Shown here in pieces: positions 24,301 to 34,023 of a stretch of DNA of 64,000 nt; the first letter of the stretch is position 1; each line of letters opens with the position of its first letter. This DNA is from Isoetes taiwanensis. Taxonomy: Eukaryota; Streptophyta; Lycopodiopsida; Isoetales; Isoetaceae. Made by a program: the position numbers and the translations under genes. The DNA lies in the NCBI GenBank assembly GCA_021234155.1, contig JAJEKV010000017.1, positions 8,561,525 to 8,625,524 on the forward strand, given 5' to 3'. A model generated the notes under the pieces. That model saw only the letters and a program-made list of their open reading frames with translations. It was not told where the DNA came from and did no database searches.

Positions 24301-24676
24301 TCCAAGAATTATCAGGAACAGTGCTCAGAATTAATTCGAGAAAGAAATTATGGGGGTCCTACTGAAGATCCGAAGGGCATCTCCAGTACCCAAAAGAAAA
24401 CCCCAAGAGATATGGACTGAATATATTGAAGGCCCGGAGGGCATCTGCAACACAAAATTACACCCATAGCAAAATAGTGTCGATGATGAACCCAAGCAAA
24501 TGGAAAAGATATATGCTCCTTGCTTATTTTCCCAAAAATCACTTGTGCCCCTATGAAACGTGGGCAAATATCAGAAATGAGAATCGAAGAAAGTGTTGAT
24601 GTAGAACCCATATTTTTGCATAATAACTTTTGGAGATGCTTGAAATAAAAACAAGAAATTGATCATGAGCTCAAAA
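21336..24676 (-). other. Non-coding internal domain rich in tandem repeats
   Basis: No gag, protease, RT or integrase motif is visible on either strand. It contains about three 73-bp repeats (21489-21675, GTTGAGAAGGCTGTCACCAC), three ~92-bp repeats (21745-21990, GGGGCGGAAGGCC with CATCTTCACGCCATT), and a GC-rich zone (22530-22970) of recurring GGCCACGCC and GGCCGTGG words. This resembles large retrotransposon derivatives that keep only sequences needed for packaging and priming. Confidence 0.7.
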
Positions 24677-24696
24677 GACCCCGGCAATCGGCGCCA
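24677..24696 (-). other. Primer binding site, tRNA-Asp type
   Basis: On the minus strand, one base after the LTR end (...ATCAACA), lies TGGCGCCGATTGCCGGGGTC. From memory, the primer site complementary to the 3' end of plant tRNA-Asp is TGGCGCCGTTGCCGGGGA, so this is a near match with one inserted base. Such sites are common in Ty3/gypsy elements. Confidence 0.8.
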
Positions 24697-24697
24697 G

Positions 24698-25050
24698 TGT
24701 TGATATTTGGGGTTCTTGGCATCACCTTGCAGCAGCAGTCCATGACTGTCGGATGCCACAAGGCTGCCACAAATGCTCATGGATCAACAAAAGAAGGTGG
24801 GAAGAAACTCCAAGGACAAGAACAAAGCAAAGAATGAACAAAACTGAATTATATTGATGCTCCAAAAGGAGATGCTCCAAAACGTGAGCAAAAACCTAAA
24901 CAATGAGAGGAAATGCTCTCTCTATATAGTAGAGCAAAACCCTAAACCTAACTCACATCTCACCTACCACAGATCTAGGCTAAATCTGGGCCATAGATCG
25001 TGGGGTCCAATATGACAAAGACATGTGGCCTATGCCACCTACCACATATG
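24698..25050 (-). repeat. Truncated inner LTR copy
   Basis: Matches the 3' LTR from TGTTGATATT to CCACCTACCACATATGT, then breaks off mid-LTR into unrelated sequence. It is adjacent to the primer binding site and so was once a 5' LTR. Confidence 0.9.
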
Positions 25051-25613
25051 TCAGTCTTCATGTTTTTTTTGCCCCAATTCCTATGATCCACGTTCTGCAT
25101 CGACATTCTTTTGGCTCTTATCCGTCATCGACACATTCATGAAGATCTTTTACGGCGACACAACCCAACCATTACCATCATTTTCGCCCCTAAAATTTTT
25201 GGCACCATGTTGTAATTGTCAGACTTATCTTATAAAAGTCTGTACATGCTTTTGTGCTAAAAAACTTTTAGGGGGAGGCAGTGTTAACCACCTAGTGCTT
25301 AACATTGTGCATGCACATGTTAGGTGTCAGTGGTGGCAGACTGACACTTGGCATGATTAGGTTAACATAAGTGTAGGGATTAGATTTAGTTAGATGTACG
25401 GCTCAGATTTGCGGTCTACACTATATTAGACCGGAGCCTCTTCAAATGTACTCAGGTTTATCTCAAATTTGGAGAGCCTCACTTGGCCACGTTCCCTTCA
25501 TTCTTTGTACATTTTTCTTTGTCTTGTTCTTGTTTTGTGATCATGAGCATGGCAGCCTTGTAGCATCCGGTAGTCATAGACTGCTGCTGCAGGGTGCATG
25601 CCAAGAACTCAAA
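25051..25613 (+). mobile_element. 3' end and LTR of a related element in opposite orientation
   Basis: On the plus strand a polypurine tract (TTTTAGGGGGAGGCAG, to 25281) precedes an LTR beginning TGTTAACC at 25282 and ending near 25611. A TATA-like CTATATTAGACC is at ~25425. Its last ~70 bp are the inverted, diverged counterpart of the neighbouring LTR's end. It is followed by TGGCGCCA at 25614. Confidence 0.75.
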
Positions 25614-25622
25614 TGGCGCCAG

Positions 25623-25849
25623 TGTTGATATTTGGGGTTCTTGGCATCACCTTGCAGCAGTAGTCCATGACTGCCGGATGCCACAAGGCTGCCACAAATG
25701 CTCATGGATCAACAAAAGAAGGTGGGAAGAAACTCCAAGAACAAGAACAAAGCAAAGAATGAACAAAACTGAATCATATTGATGCTCCAAAAGGAGGTGC
25801 TCCAAAACGTGAGCAAAAACATAAACAATGAGAGGAAATGCTCTCTCTA
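25623..25849 (-). repeat. Outer 5' LTR, part 1 (split by LINE)
   Basis: Matches the LTR from TGTTGATATT to GCTCTCTCTA, where the LINE begins. The remainder of the same LTR resumes at 33796. Confidence 0.9.
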
Positions 25850-26888
25850 ACGGAGGGGCGACGCGGGCGCGGGGCGGGCGACGCGGCGACGATGTACAAT
25901 CCGATGGGCGATGACCAGCTAAGTACACTTCCCGGACTCCTAATACATTAGTATTGTTCTTATAAAGGATTAGATTACGTCCATCTTTCTTAGAAAATAA
26001 TCTAGATAATATACAAGCGAATGTATGCTCGGGTCGAGAAGGAACAGCTAGCTATCTGTGTATGATCACGACATCCGAGTGCTAGATCATGACAAATGGA
26101 TGTAGCAGGAAAATGTAAAAGGTAAGACAGATGGTGTGCGAAAACAGGCAACTCAAACCGACATGATGGGAGCATAATAGGATGATGCAAACTCTCAGAT
26201 GAGGAAAGTCGGGGGGGAGGAGCTCAGGATTCCGGCGATGGGCGATTCAAAATTTCAGAGCCGTTAAGAAATAGATATAGGAATAAAATAAAATAAAATA
26301 AATAATTGGAAAAACCGAAGAATTTGGAAAACAAAGGGGGTAGAACGCGGCATAGTGGGGAAAGAACACCAATCGACTGTACATTGACAAAGGATGGGAC
26401 ACGTGGCGGAGACGGGATAGAAAACGTGCTGGTAATAGTGAAAATATGTAAAAATATATAAAATATAAAACGTCGGGAGTTAGCGCATATGATTGGACGT
26501 GACGGATAGTAGTAATCATGACAACTACGGTAGCCATAATAATGAAAATATAGAGAAAATAGGAAAGTGTACACGTGTCAGCTAACGGGCTAGGGATAAG
26601 TGGCGGGGATTAGCAGACGAAAACTCTTGTGACAGGATAGGACAAGACTGGCATTTAAGGTGGACGGCCGGAATTAAGTGGGCGGGAAATCTGACAGATT
26701 TCGTAAACCCTAAATACCCTAAATTCTATATAACAGTTATAACGAAGGAAAGAGTGAGTGTGAAGATCATTCCTTAGAATTCAAGATCTCTCGGCCCCTT
26801 GAGCGCCTCAGCGCTTCAAGCTCTGGAATTCAGGCCAAACAGGGAAGCGCCAACACGTCTCAGCCTCCGGCCCAGCTCCGAAGCAAAA

Positions 26889-27050
26889 ATGGACAAAGGT
26901 AAGAAAGTTCTGGTGGATATAGATGGGGAGAGGAAGGTCGGCAAGAAGCGCTCCAGCTCTGGCACTCCAGGCAACCTCACGGTGCCATTCAATCCAGATC
27001 TTGAGGAGCTTAATCCTGGTGCATCTGCTTTGACAGTTGTATGTGCCTAA
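26889..27050 (+). pseudogene. Short leader ORF in the LINE, unknown
   Basis: The ORF starts MDKGKKVLVDIDGERKVGKK. Past its stop, the +1 frame continues with a cysteine-rich stretch, CISCGRVHCLYC, then RDSGYTLGLLEVLGVLGDKN (to ~27280). A third frame carries further cysteines. The region looks coding-like but broken, and it lies well upstream of ORF1, either as an extra 5' ORF or a captured fragment. I do not recognise it. Confidence 0.3.
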
Positions 27051-29180
27051 GCAGAGGCTTGCCATCATGCATCAGTTGCGGCCGTGTCCATTGTCTTTAC
27101 TGTGATCGAATACACCATGCACAGTCCATGCGAGATAGTGGCTATACCCTGGGATTGCTGGAAGTTCTAGGAGTATTAGGCGACAAGAACGACTCAGTGA
27201 GGCGCCAAGACATGGATCGAACTATGCAGTGCTTCAACAGATTACAGCTGCGATACAAAGGTCATCGAGTTATCAACATAACCTTTTGGTTTGTGATTTC
27301 GGGAAGGTCTGTATTTACTGTTGTGAAAAGAACCCCGTTGATTTTCTGTGTAGGGCATATATGGGGAGAAATCTGGAAAAGGTTAAAAAGATCGGGGAAC
27401 CGTCCACGGAAAAGAAGCCAAAAAATTAGTCCATTCAGGAAAAAGGGGATACGTGCCATGCCTTTTCGGTCATACCTTTTTGTGTTACTCTTTTCTGTTT
27501 TTGTTTTTGTTTAAGATAATCCTTTGATCAACCTGTTTAGATCCAACAATGATAGTAATTCTTGGGAGGCCGCCAAGGATAGATAATATGTAACAGCTTT
27601 TGGCTGTAAAAAAGTTCAGTGCTGGTAATCCCGATCAGAAGGGATACAATTTTTGTCTGAAAAAATCGATTATGGGTAGGAATGGCTGAAAAGGCCAGGA
27701 AATGTAACTGGGGTTAACAATTTTCTTTTGAATAGAGTATAGAATTATGCAGTAAGTATAGCTTCGTATGTTATACATAGTAGCTGTGCCTCAGTGTTGA
27801 TCATTCTCCCCCTAAAGTAAAAACGACATATTCCTTATCTATATATCGAAGACCAACATAATAGAACCAAATTAGCGGCCTAATGGTTGTAACTGAGTAT
27901 CTCCCCATACATCTCGGAGGTGACTACATGAAACCATATAGGGTGGTACATGGGGATTTCAGAAAGGGTACCTAGAGTTTAGTTAGGCATGCCAACAACA
28001 GCAAAAAGGGCTGGCTGGCTTGACGATAAACTATTCTACAAACGGCTTCATTTCAGTAACAGGCACAAGCTGGACGACCAACGAGATGTCAAAAATTGAA
28101 CATATGGTAACATTTCTATGCAACGATTGTGAGGTATGCCCGCATAGGGGACAAAATGGGGTATACTTAAGATTTAATAATTTAATAATTGACACCTATA
28201 CGTGAGTAAACCCAGGTATATGAAATTAAGAAGATGCTGGCATAGCAGGTTGGCAGAAATATGACCGAAAGTAAGGAAGGGTGTATGGATAATAGGGCAA
28301 CAACTCTACGGGTGGGGACCCACATAGGGGGCAAAAGATAAGAAAGGAAATAATACTATAGTGTAAGTGTACTACATACGATGTATTGAGGTAAGTATAG
28401 ATGTAATTATAGAGGTGTATATGATATGATGGGTACGAACGCAGATGTATGGAAGCGACCTAGTAAAAGTGAAAAGGAGAAGTTGGGCGGGTACGTCAAC
28501 CTCTCTTAACCCAGGAGATGCAACAACCACAAAGGAGGGACGAACAGAAATCAGATAAATAAGGGGTCCAGGAGTAGATGGTGCAAAGGGTGGAAGGCTA
28601 AGCTATGGGACAGAAAGACGGGTGTCTCCGCCATACACCAGGACAGAGTGGGAAAGTAACCCACCGGCTGGTGCCGACTGCTAAGCAACAGACACCAACT
28701 TACCCGGCCCATAAAAATGGAAACAAAAATGGAAGTGGAAACACAGAGGTTGCCAAGTACAGGATAGTGGGAGGCAACTCCCCGACCGTACACCAGGACA
28801 GTGAGGATCCAATCCTCCGGCTGGTGCACCAAAGTCACAAAAAACCCACGGCCAAAAGGATACAACGAAAACAAGGCAGTTCATACGGTGCCGGTAATCA
28901 CGGAATCCTGGGAATTGAATACAAATCTAAGGGCCAGCCAAAAGACGCCGATAGTAAAGAGCGGACACAAACACCCAATAGTCGTATCTTGGATGGGATA
29001 ATTCGAAATTTGAAATTCAAAAACCGAAAGGATATGGGGGGAAACGCCCGAACGGCTACATAAGAGAACACGATATAGTAAGCCCGCGGAAGAGAAACAG
29101 GAAACAGGAAAACACAGAAGAGAGCGAACGGCGGGAAAGGAATTCGGCGAAGTGGTATAGCCACAACAATAGAAGGAAGA

Positions 29181-30200
29181 ATGGCTAGTCAAACAGGAGG
29201 AGCGGGGGGGGCAAGCAAGGAAGAACTCAAACAAGATCTGCAAGACTTCTTGGCTCAGTTCGAAGTAAGACTGGAGACCAGGGTGCCGAGGATGGAAGCG
29301 CTCAACACACTGGCAAGCGCAGTGCAACAGAACAAAGAAGCGATAGAAAAAGTGGAAGAACGGGTGCAGGTGGTGGAAGATACAGAGGTGGAAATTCGGA
29401 AGAGGATGGAGGAGGTGGAGAAAGAAAAGGCGGAAATCATACAAAGGTTGGTGATATTAGAAAAGAAACAAATAGATTTAGATGCGTGGCAGAGTTTTGA
29501 TAGGATTAAACCGCACATAGTGGAGTTCAAATAACAGGAAAGGATAAAGCATGATGTAAGGTTGATAGGAGTAGCCGAAAGGCCTAACGAAGACACGTTT
29601 CGTGTCACTGCAGAAATTATGGAGAACGTTTTTCAGGAACACAGGAATGTGATAGTGAAAGCAGTCCGGGCAGGAGCTTGGAGAGGGAGGGCGAGACATA
29701 TAAATGTAACCATGAGGGACCTGGCAGCCACGGAAAGAATCATTCACGCAGGGTTCAAACTAAGGAATGGACTCAAAGTACAAGAGGCCTTAACATCCAT
29801 GCAGAAGCAGGGGTTACAGAGGGAACTGGCGAAAGTCAGACAACTGAGTCGGGCGGGAGTACAAGCAGGGGTAAAGAATGGGAAACTATATCAAAGAGGC
29901 CGAGAGAACGCACCGCAAGAACCGACAACGCAGGGAGATGGGATGGACCCACAGGATCCGAGGGGAGATGGGCACCACAAAACGGCGGCAACGAGAGGAC
30001 AAGGACAGCTGAAACAGATAAGGGAGATAAGGGAAATAACGCCATCTGGGGCAATAGATCGGGAAGCAACCCCCAAGATTCTAACACAGACACAGCTAGG
30101 GTGGGGAAACGGAAAAGAGGTCGAAAGGGACCTAGATCAGAACATAACGCTGACAAGGGAAAGAGGGGGGATCAGGGAGCAAAAACGAGGGGGCAGTTAA
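29181..30200 (+). pseudogene. LINE ORF1: L1-type RNA-binding protein, one premature stop
   Basis: The frame runs 29181-30200, broken only by TAA at 29532. Residues ~40-110 form a charged coiled coil. After the stop the frame continues IKHDVRLIGVAERPNED, a match to the RRM start of L1-type ORF1 proteins. The C-terminal section has LTSMQKQGLQRELAKVRQL followed by NGKLYQRGR, the pattern of the L1 ORF1 C-terminal domain. These proteins form trimers that coat the element's RNA. The overlapping +2 ORF at 29678-30262 is a shadow. Confidence 0.75.
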
Positions 30201-33200
30201 GGAAGGGACACACACCAGAACAGCAGGGAGGCAGGGGAGTACAGAAAGGAAGGAAGAAGTAACGCTCTGGTACTGGAATTGTACGGGATATCCTTGGGAT
30301 GATGGAGAATGCCTACACGAAGCACGAGACCAGGATATCATATACCTGGTAGAGACATGGGAACACAGCACAAAGAGGCTACCAGATGAACCAGGTTACA
30401 CATTGTTCACGTGTTGGAGGGAAAAGAACTACAAAATAGGAAGAGGAAGCGCAGGGCTAGCCTGCTACATTAGGAATAGCAGTGTCAAAAAAGCATGTAT
30501 TTTGGAAAATGACATTAATAAAAGATACATGCTTATAAATATTGTGTTGCTTGATTACAGAAACCTATATTTGCTAATAGTATACTATCCACCCCAATGC
30601 GATAAACTGGAACTATTAAGCATGGGAGAGATTGTCATGAAACACAGGGATAAGGGAATGTTGATCATAATAGGGGATATTAACGCAAGGACGGGACGGG
30701 AGCAGGCGCAGAAAGCAGGGATAGACAACGAGAGTGGGCAGTGGACACAGGCCGGAAGAGGGGAAGAATGGCAACGGGACACAGTAGACGAAATGGAGAT
30801 GACAGCGAGAGGAGAAACATTGATAGAGGTATGTACAGCTAAAGATACAATTATATGTAATGGCCTAAGAAGATGGGAGGCTTCAGGCCAGTTCACAAGC
30901 ACGAACGCTCACGGGAGCAGTATAGTAGACTATGTGATAGCAAATGAGGAAGCAATAAAGGAAATCGGAAAGATGGAGTTAGGGGAGTGGCCGCTAGGAA
31001 GGAGGGAGGGACACAGACCCATACTGCTCAAGATGAATGTAGCAAGGGGAAGAACAGAGGACAAGCAAGGAAGAGGCAAACAGGCCAAAATAACAGTTAA
31101 ATTCAGAGAAAACAGAGTGGGAACATTCATAAAAGCGGTAAAAAAGAAAATAAAGGAAAAGGAATGGGGAAAGGGAATGAAGGACAGAGGGAATGACATG
31201 AATGACATCTTGGAAGAAGCAGCTAAAATGGCATTTGGGAGGAGAGAAAGAGGAAGGAGGGCTATAGCATTTCGAAGGTCAGTATGGTTTGACGAAGTGT
31301 GCATAGAACAACGAAGGAGAGTCAAACAGGCAAAAGGGACTGAGGCATACCAAGAGGAACGCGGCAAATATGTGAAAATAACTGAAAAGGAAGAAAGCTC
31401 AGGACCTGAAGAATCACCAGTGGGGATTGGCCGACGACCTGAAAAAGAGACCTAACGCATTCTGGAACAATATGAAAAAAGGATAAAAAACGAAAGCTGG
31501 TACAGTAGCAGGTGAGGATGGGAGAGGAATGGAAATAGAAATAGACTGGACAAGATACCTGGAACGTCTGTACAAAACAGGGGCTGCACCAATCATGGCC
31601 CCAGAAGGTAGACACAAACCTCCCTTCTCCAAGGAAGAGGTGACATGGGCACTAAACAAAATGGCAAACAATAAGGCTCCGGATCTATATGGGCTAACAG
31701 CGGAGATGTTGAAATGCGTAGGAACAGAGATAGTAGGGATCATAACAGCAATATTCAATGAGGTAGTACATTCAGGCCTACCGGAAAGATGGCAGTTTAA
31801 TAAGGTAATCCCGCTCCATAAAGGAGGAAACAAAGAAGAACCGAGTAATTACAGGACTATTATGGTCAGTTCAGTATTCGCAAAATGGTTCGGGAAAACT
31901 TTGGATCAGAAACTGAAAACATGGGCAGAAGCAGGGAAGCTCAGAGCACAAGGCCAGGCCGGTTTTCGACCAGAGTACTCGACTACAAACCATTTGGTGA
32001 CCCTAAGGATAATGATAGAGCAGACAAGGGAGAGTAACAAGAAGATCATATGTTGCTTCGTGGACTTTAAGAAAGCCTTCGACACAGTGCCTAGAGATAA
32101 ACTTCTACTTAGACTAAAAGGACTAAGAGCACCAGAAGGGTTAGTAGGATCAATTGCAAGGCTTTACCAAAAAGTATATGCCAAAACAGAGGGGGAAGGA
32201 GAAGCCATATAATGCGACACAGGAGTAAAGCAAGGATGTCCACTATCACCCACACTGTTTGGGATATACATAGATGCCCTACAAGAATTTGTCATCGAGA
32301 GACGGGGAGACAGTGAAGCACCGATGATAGGGAAAACAAAAGTCCCAATAATGCTATATGCGGATGATTTAGGTATGATGGCGACCAAAGCCAAAGGGAT
32401 GCACAGAATGCTAGAGATACTAGAAGAATTTTGTGTGGAGACAGGACTGACAGTCAACCTGGAAAAAACAAAAATAGTGACATTCGGTACAAAGATAAAA
32501 CACAGGCCATTTAGATACAAGGGGAAGGAACTAGAAGAAGCCACAGGGTACAGGTATCTGGGATACGACACACATGGGGAAGTGGTCAAAAGGAGCGGAT
32601 ACCAGATTCCAAGCAGCAATAGGCAATTATTACATCATGATGAATTATTGCAACAACAATAGGATCACTAACTGGGAAATCAAAGCATACCTATTTAGCA
32701 CAATAGTAGCATCAACACAGCTGTACGGATGTGAGACATGGGGACCGGGCCTATCAGAGAAGAAATGGGAAAAACAAGAAGGCATATTGAGGCAATGGCA
32801 CGGACAGGAATTCCAGGTGAAGACAGGTACATCATTAGCAACAATTTTATATGAGACAGGAGAAAAGCCAATGGAAGTGAGGGCATGGGAAAGAACAATT
32901 AGGTACCTAATAAAGGACAACAGCTATGGGAAAGAGGACAAACTGTCGTCACTAGCGATAGATGAATCAGCAAAACAGCACATAACAGCAGGCAAGGGAT
33001 GGTTTAACGAATTGGCGAAGTGGACGGCAAGTATGGGGATGCAACTAAGCCAGATTATACAATCGGACGGATGGGAGGAAGAATGGATAGGCAGAGCAAT
33101 GAGGAGCTGGCTGGCACGACACATAGGGGCTAAGGCAAACTGGCTATTAGGAACCTTCAATCCAGGGGGACAGATAGGGCATATCACGTACAAAAGCAGC

Positions 33201-33644
33201 ATGTTGAATAAGAATAACAGGGGACCGCTGGCCAGATTCAGGATGGGGAGCCACGACCTCCGAATTGAGAAAGATAGATGGAGGAAAATAGACAGAGCAG
33301 AGCGAATATGTCGAATATGTGACTCAGGGAAAATAGAAGACGAAGAGCACATGGTAAAAGAGTGGCCGGTCTACACCGACATAAGGTCCAAATTTAACAA
33401 GGTCAGGTGGGATCTCCCACTCCCAGCACTGATGGACAAAGAAGAGACATTCATAGATGTAGCGAAAGCTATAAAAGAAATGATAATAAGACACCGGGGG
33501 GTGCACAAAGAGGGAGGGCTAATAATCTGAGAAGCACGGATGAGGCGGATCAGAGAGGCCCACAAAGCACAGTTCAAAGCTGTTTATAGCGATGCATTGT
33601 GTATGGCCAAGAAGCCAATTATAAGCACGATGCGGGTAATATAA
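30154..33644 (+). pseudogene. LINE ORF2: endonuclease, reverse transcriptase, zinc knuckle
   Basis: The frame is open from 30154 and overlaps the ORF1 end by ~47 bp, with no ATG before the endonuclease domain. Endonuclease motifs are IIYLVETW, GDINARTG, SSIVDYVIA and GHRPILL. A frameshift near 31390 and a stop at 31484 follow. The RT runs NKMANNKAPDLYGLTAEMLK, GQAGFRPEYSTTNH, FVDFKKAFD, a stop at 32210, then KQGCPLSPTLFGIYIDAL and MLYADDLGMM with the catalytic YADD intact. A frameshift near 32580 leads to the last frame (to 33530), with CRICDSGKIEDEEHMVKEWP, a C-x2-C...H...C knuckle whose last Cys is now Trp. The frame continues after TGA at 33528 to 33644. Confidence 0.85.
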
Positions 33645-33770
33645 AGAACAAGAGAAGCCCGCTAGATGGCTACATAAAACCTATGCGTCTGTTTGCTGGC
33701 AGCACCCCTTTGGGAGCTCGCAGGACGCTACACAAGTCCGGGGGCCTCACGGCTTGAGGGACGTTAATGT

Positions 33771-33798
33771 ATATTCTATTCTATTCTATTCTATTCTA
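33771..33798 (+). repeat. (TATTC)n tail of the LINE
   Basis: About five TATTC units close the element after a ~125-bp 3' UTR that ends GGGACGTTAATGTA. The 3' end resembles the complement of the fragment at 3203, so both belong to related families that use this tail. Confidence 0.85.
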
Positions 33799-34018
33799 TA
33801 TAGTAGAGCAAAACCCTAACCCTAACTCACATCTCACCTACCACAGATCTAGGCTAAATCTGGGCCATAGATCGTGGGGTCCAATATGACAAAGACATGT
33901 GGCCTATGCCACCTACCACATATGTGGGCTAAATCTGGGCCCTAGATCAAGTGGTCCAATGTGATAAATACATGTGGCCTATGCCACTCATACATATGTT
34001 TAGCCCAAAGGGCTAACA
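33796..34018 (-). repeat. Outer 5' LTR, part 2
   Basis: Resumes the LTR after the LINE (CTATATAGTAGAGCAAAACC) and ends GGGCTAACA, followed by the CCCCT target-site duplication. Confidence 0.9.
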
Positions 34019-34023
34019 CCCCT

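Larger units (their letters stand above)
25850..33795 (+). mobile_element. Near full-length ~7.9-kb LINE, inactive
   Basis: The boundaries are sharp because the host LTR sequence is interrupted at 25849 and resumes at 33796. The element has a GC-rich 5' end, a ~3.3-kb leader, ORF1 (29181-30200), ORF2 (30154-33644, endonuclease, RT and C-terminal zinc knuckle) and a (TATTC)n tail. Only a TCTA-type overlap is shared at the two ends, indistinguishable from the tail itself, so the target-site duplication is very short or hidden. Several stops and at least two frameshifts in ORF2 make it inactive. Superfamily: L1-like, judged from the ORF1 architecture. Confidence 0.85.
20887..34018 (-). mobile_element. 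Composite non-autonomous LTR retrotransposon with nested insertions
   Basis: The unit is flanked by CCCCT on both sides (20882-20886 and 34019-34023), a 5-bp target-site duplication. On the minus strand the 3' LTR is 20887-21335 (TG...CA ends), preceded by a polypurine tract (21336-21352). The internal region runs to 24697, next to a 20-nt primer site. The outer 5' LTR starts at 25623 and ends at 34018, split by a 7.9-kb LINE. Between the primer site and the outer LTR lie a truncated LTR copy (24698-25050) and an opposite-facing 3' end of a related element (25051-25613). The internal region has no gag or pol, so it depends on enzymes from elsewhere. Confidence 0.85.

Noticed and set aside
24677-24696. 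A tRNA gene at the tRNA-Asp-like match
   Set aside because: Only the 3'-end complement is present; its position next to an LTR identifies it as a primer site.
29678-30262. 194-residue plus-strand ORF
   Set aside because: It is the shifted-frame shadow of LINE ORF1; the arginine/glycine-rich reading comes from purine-rich DNA.
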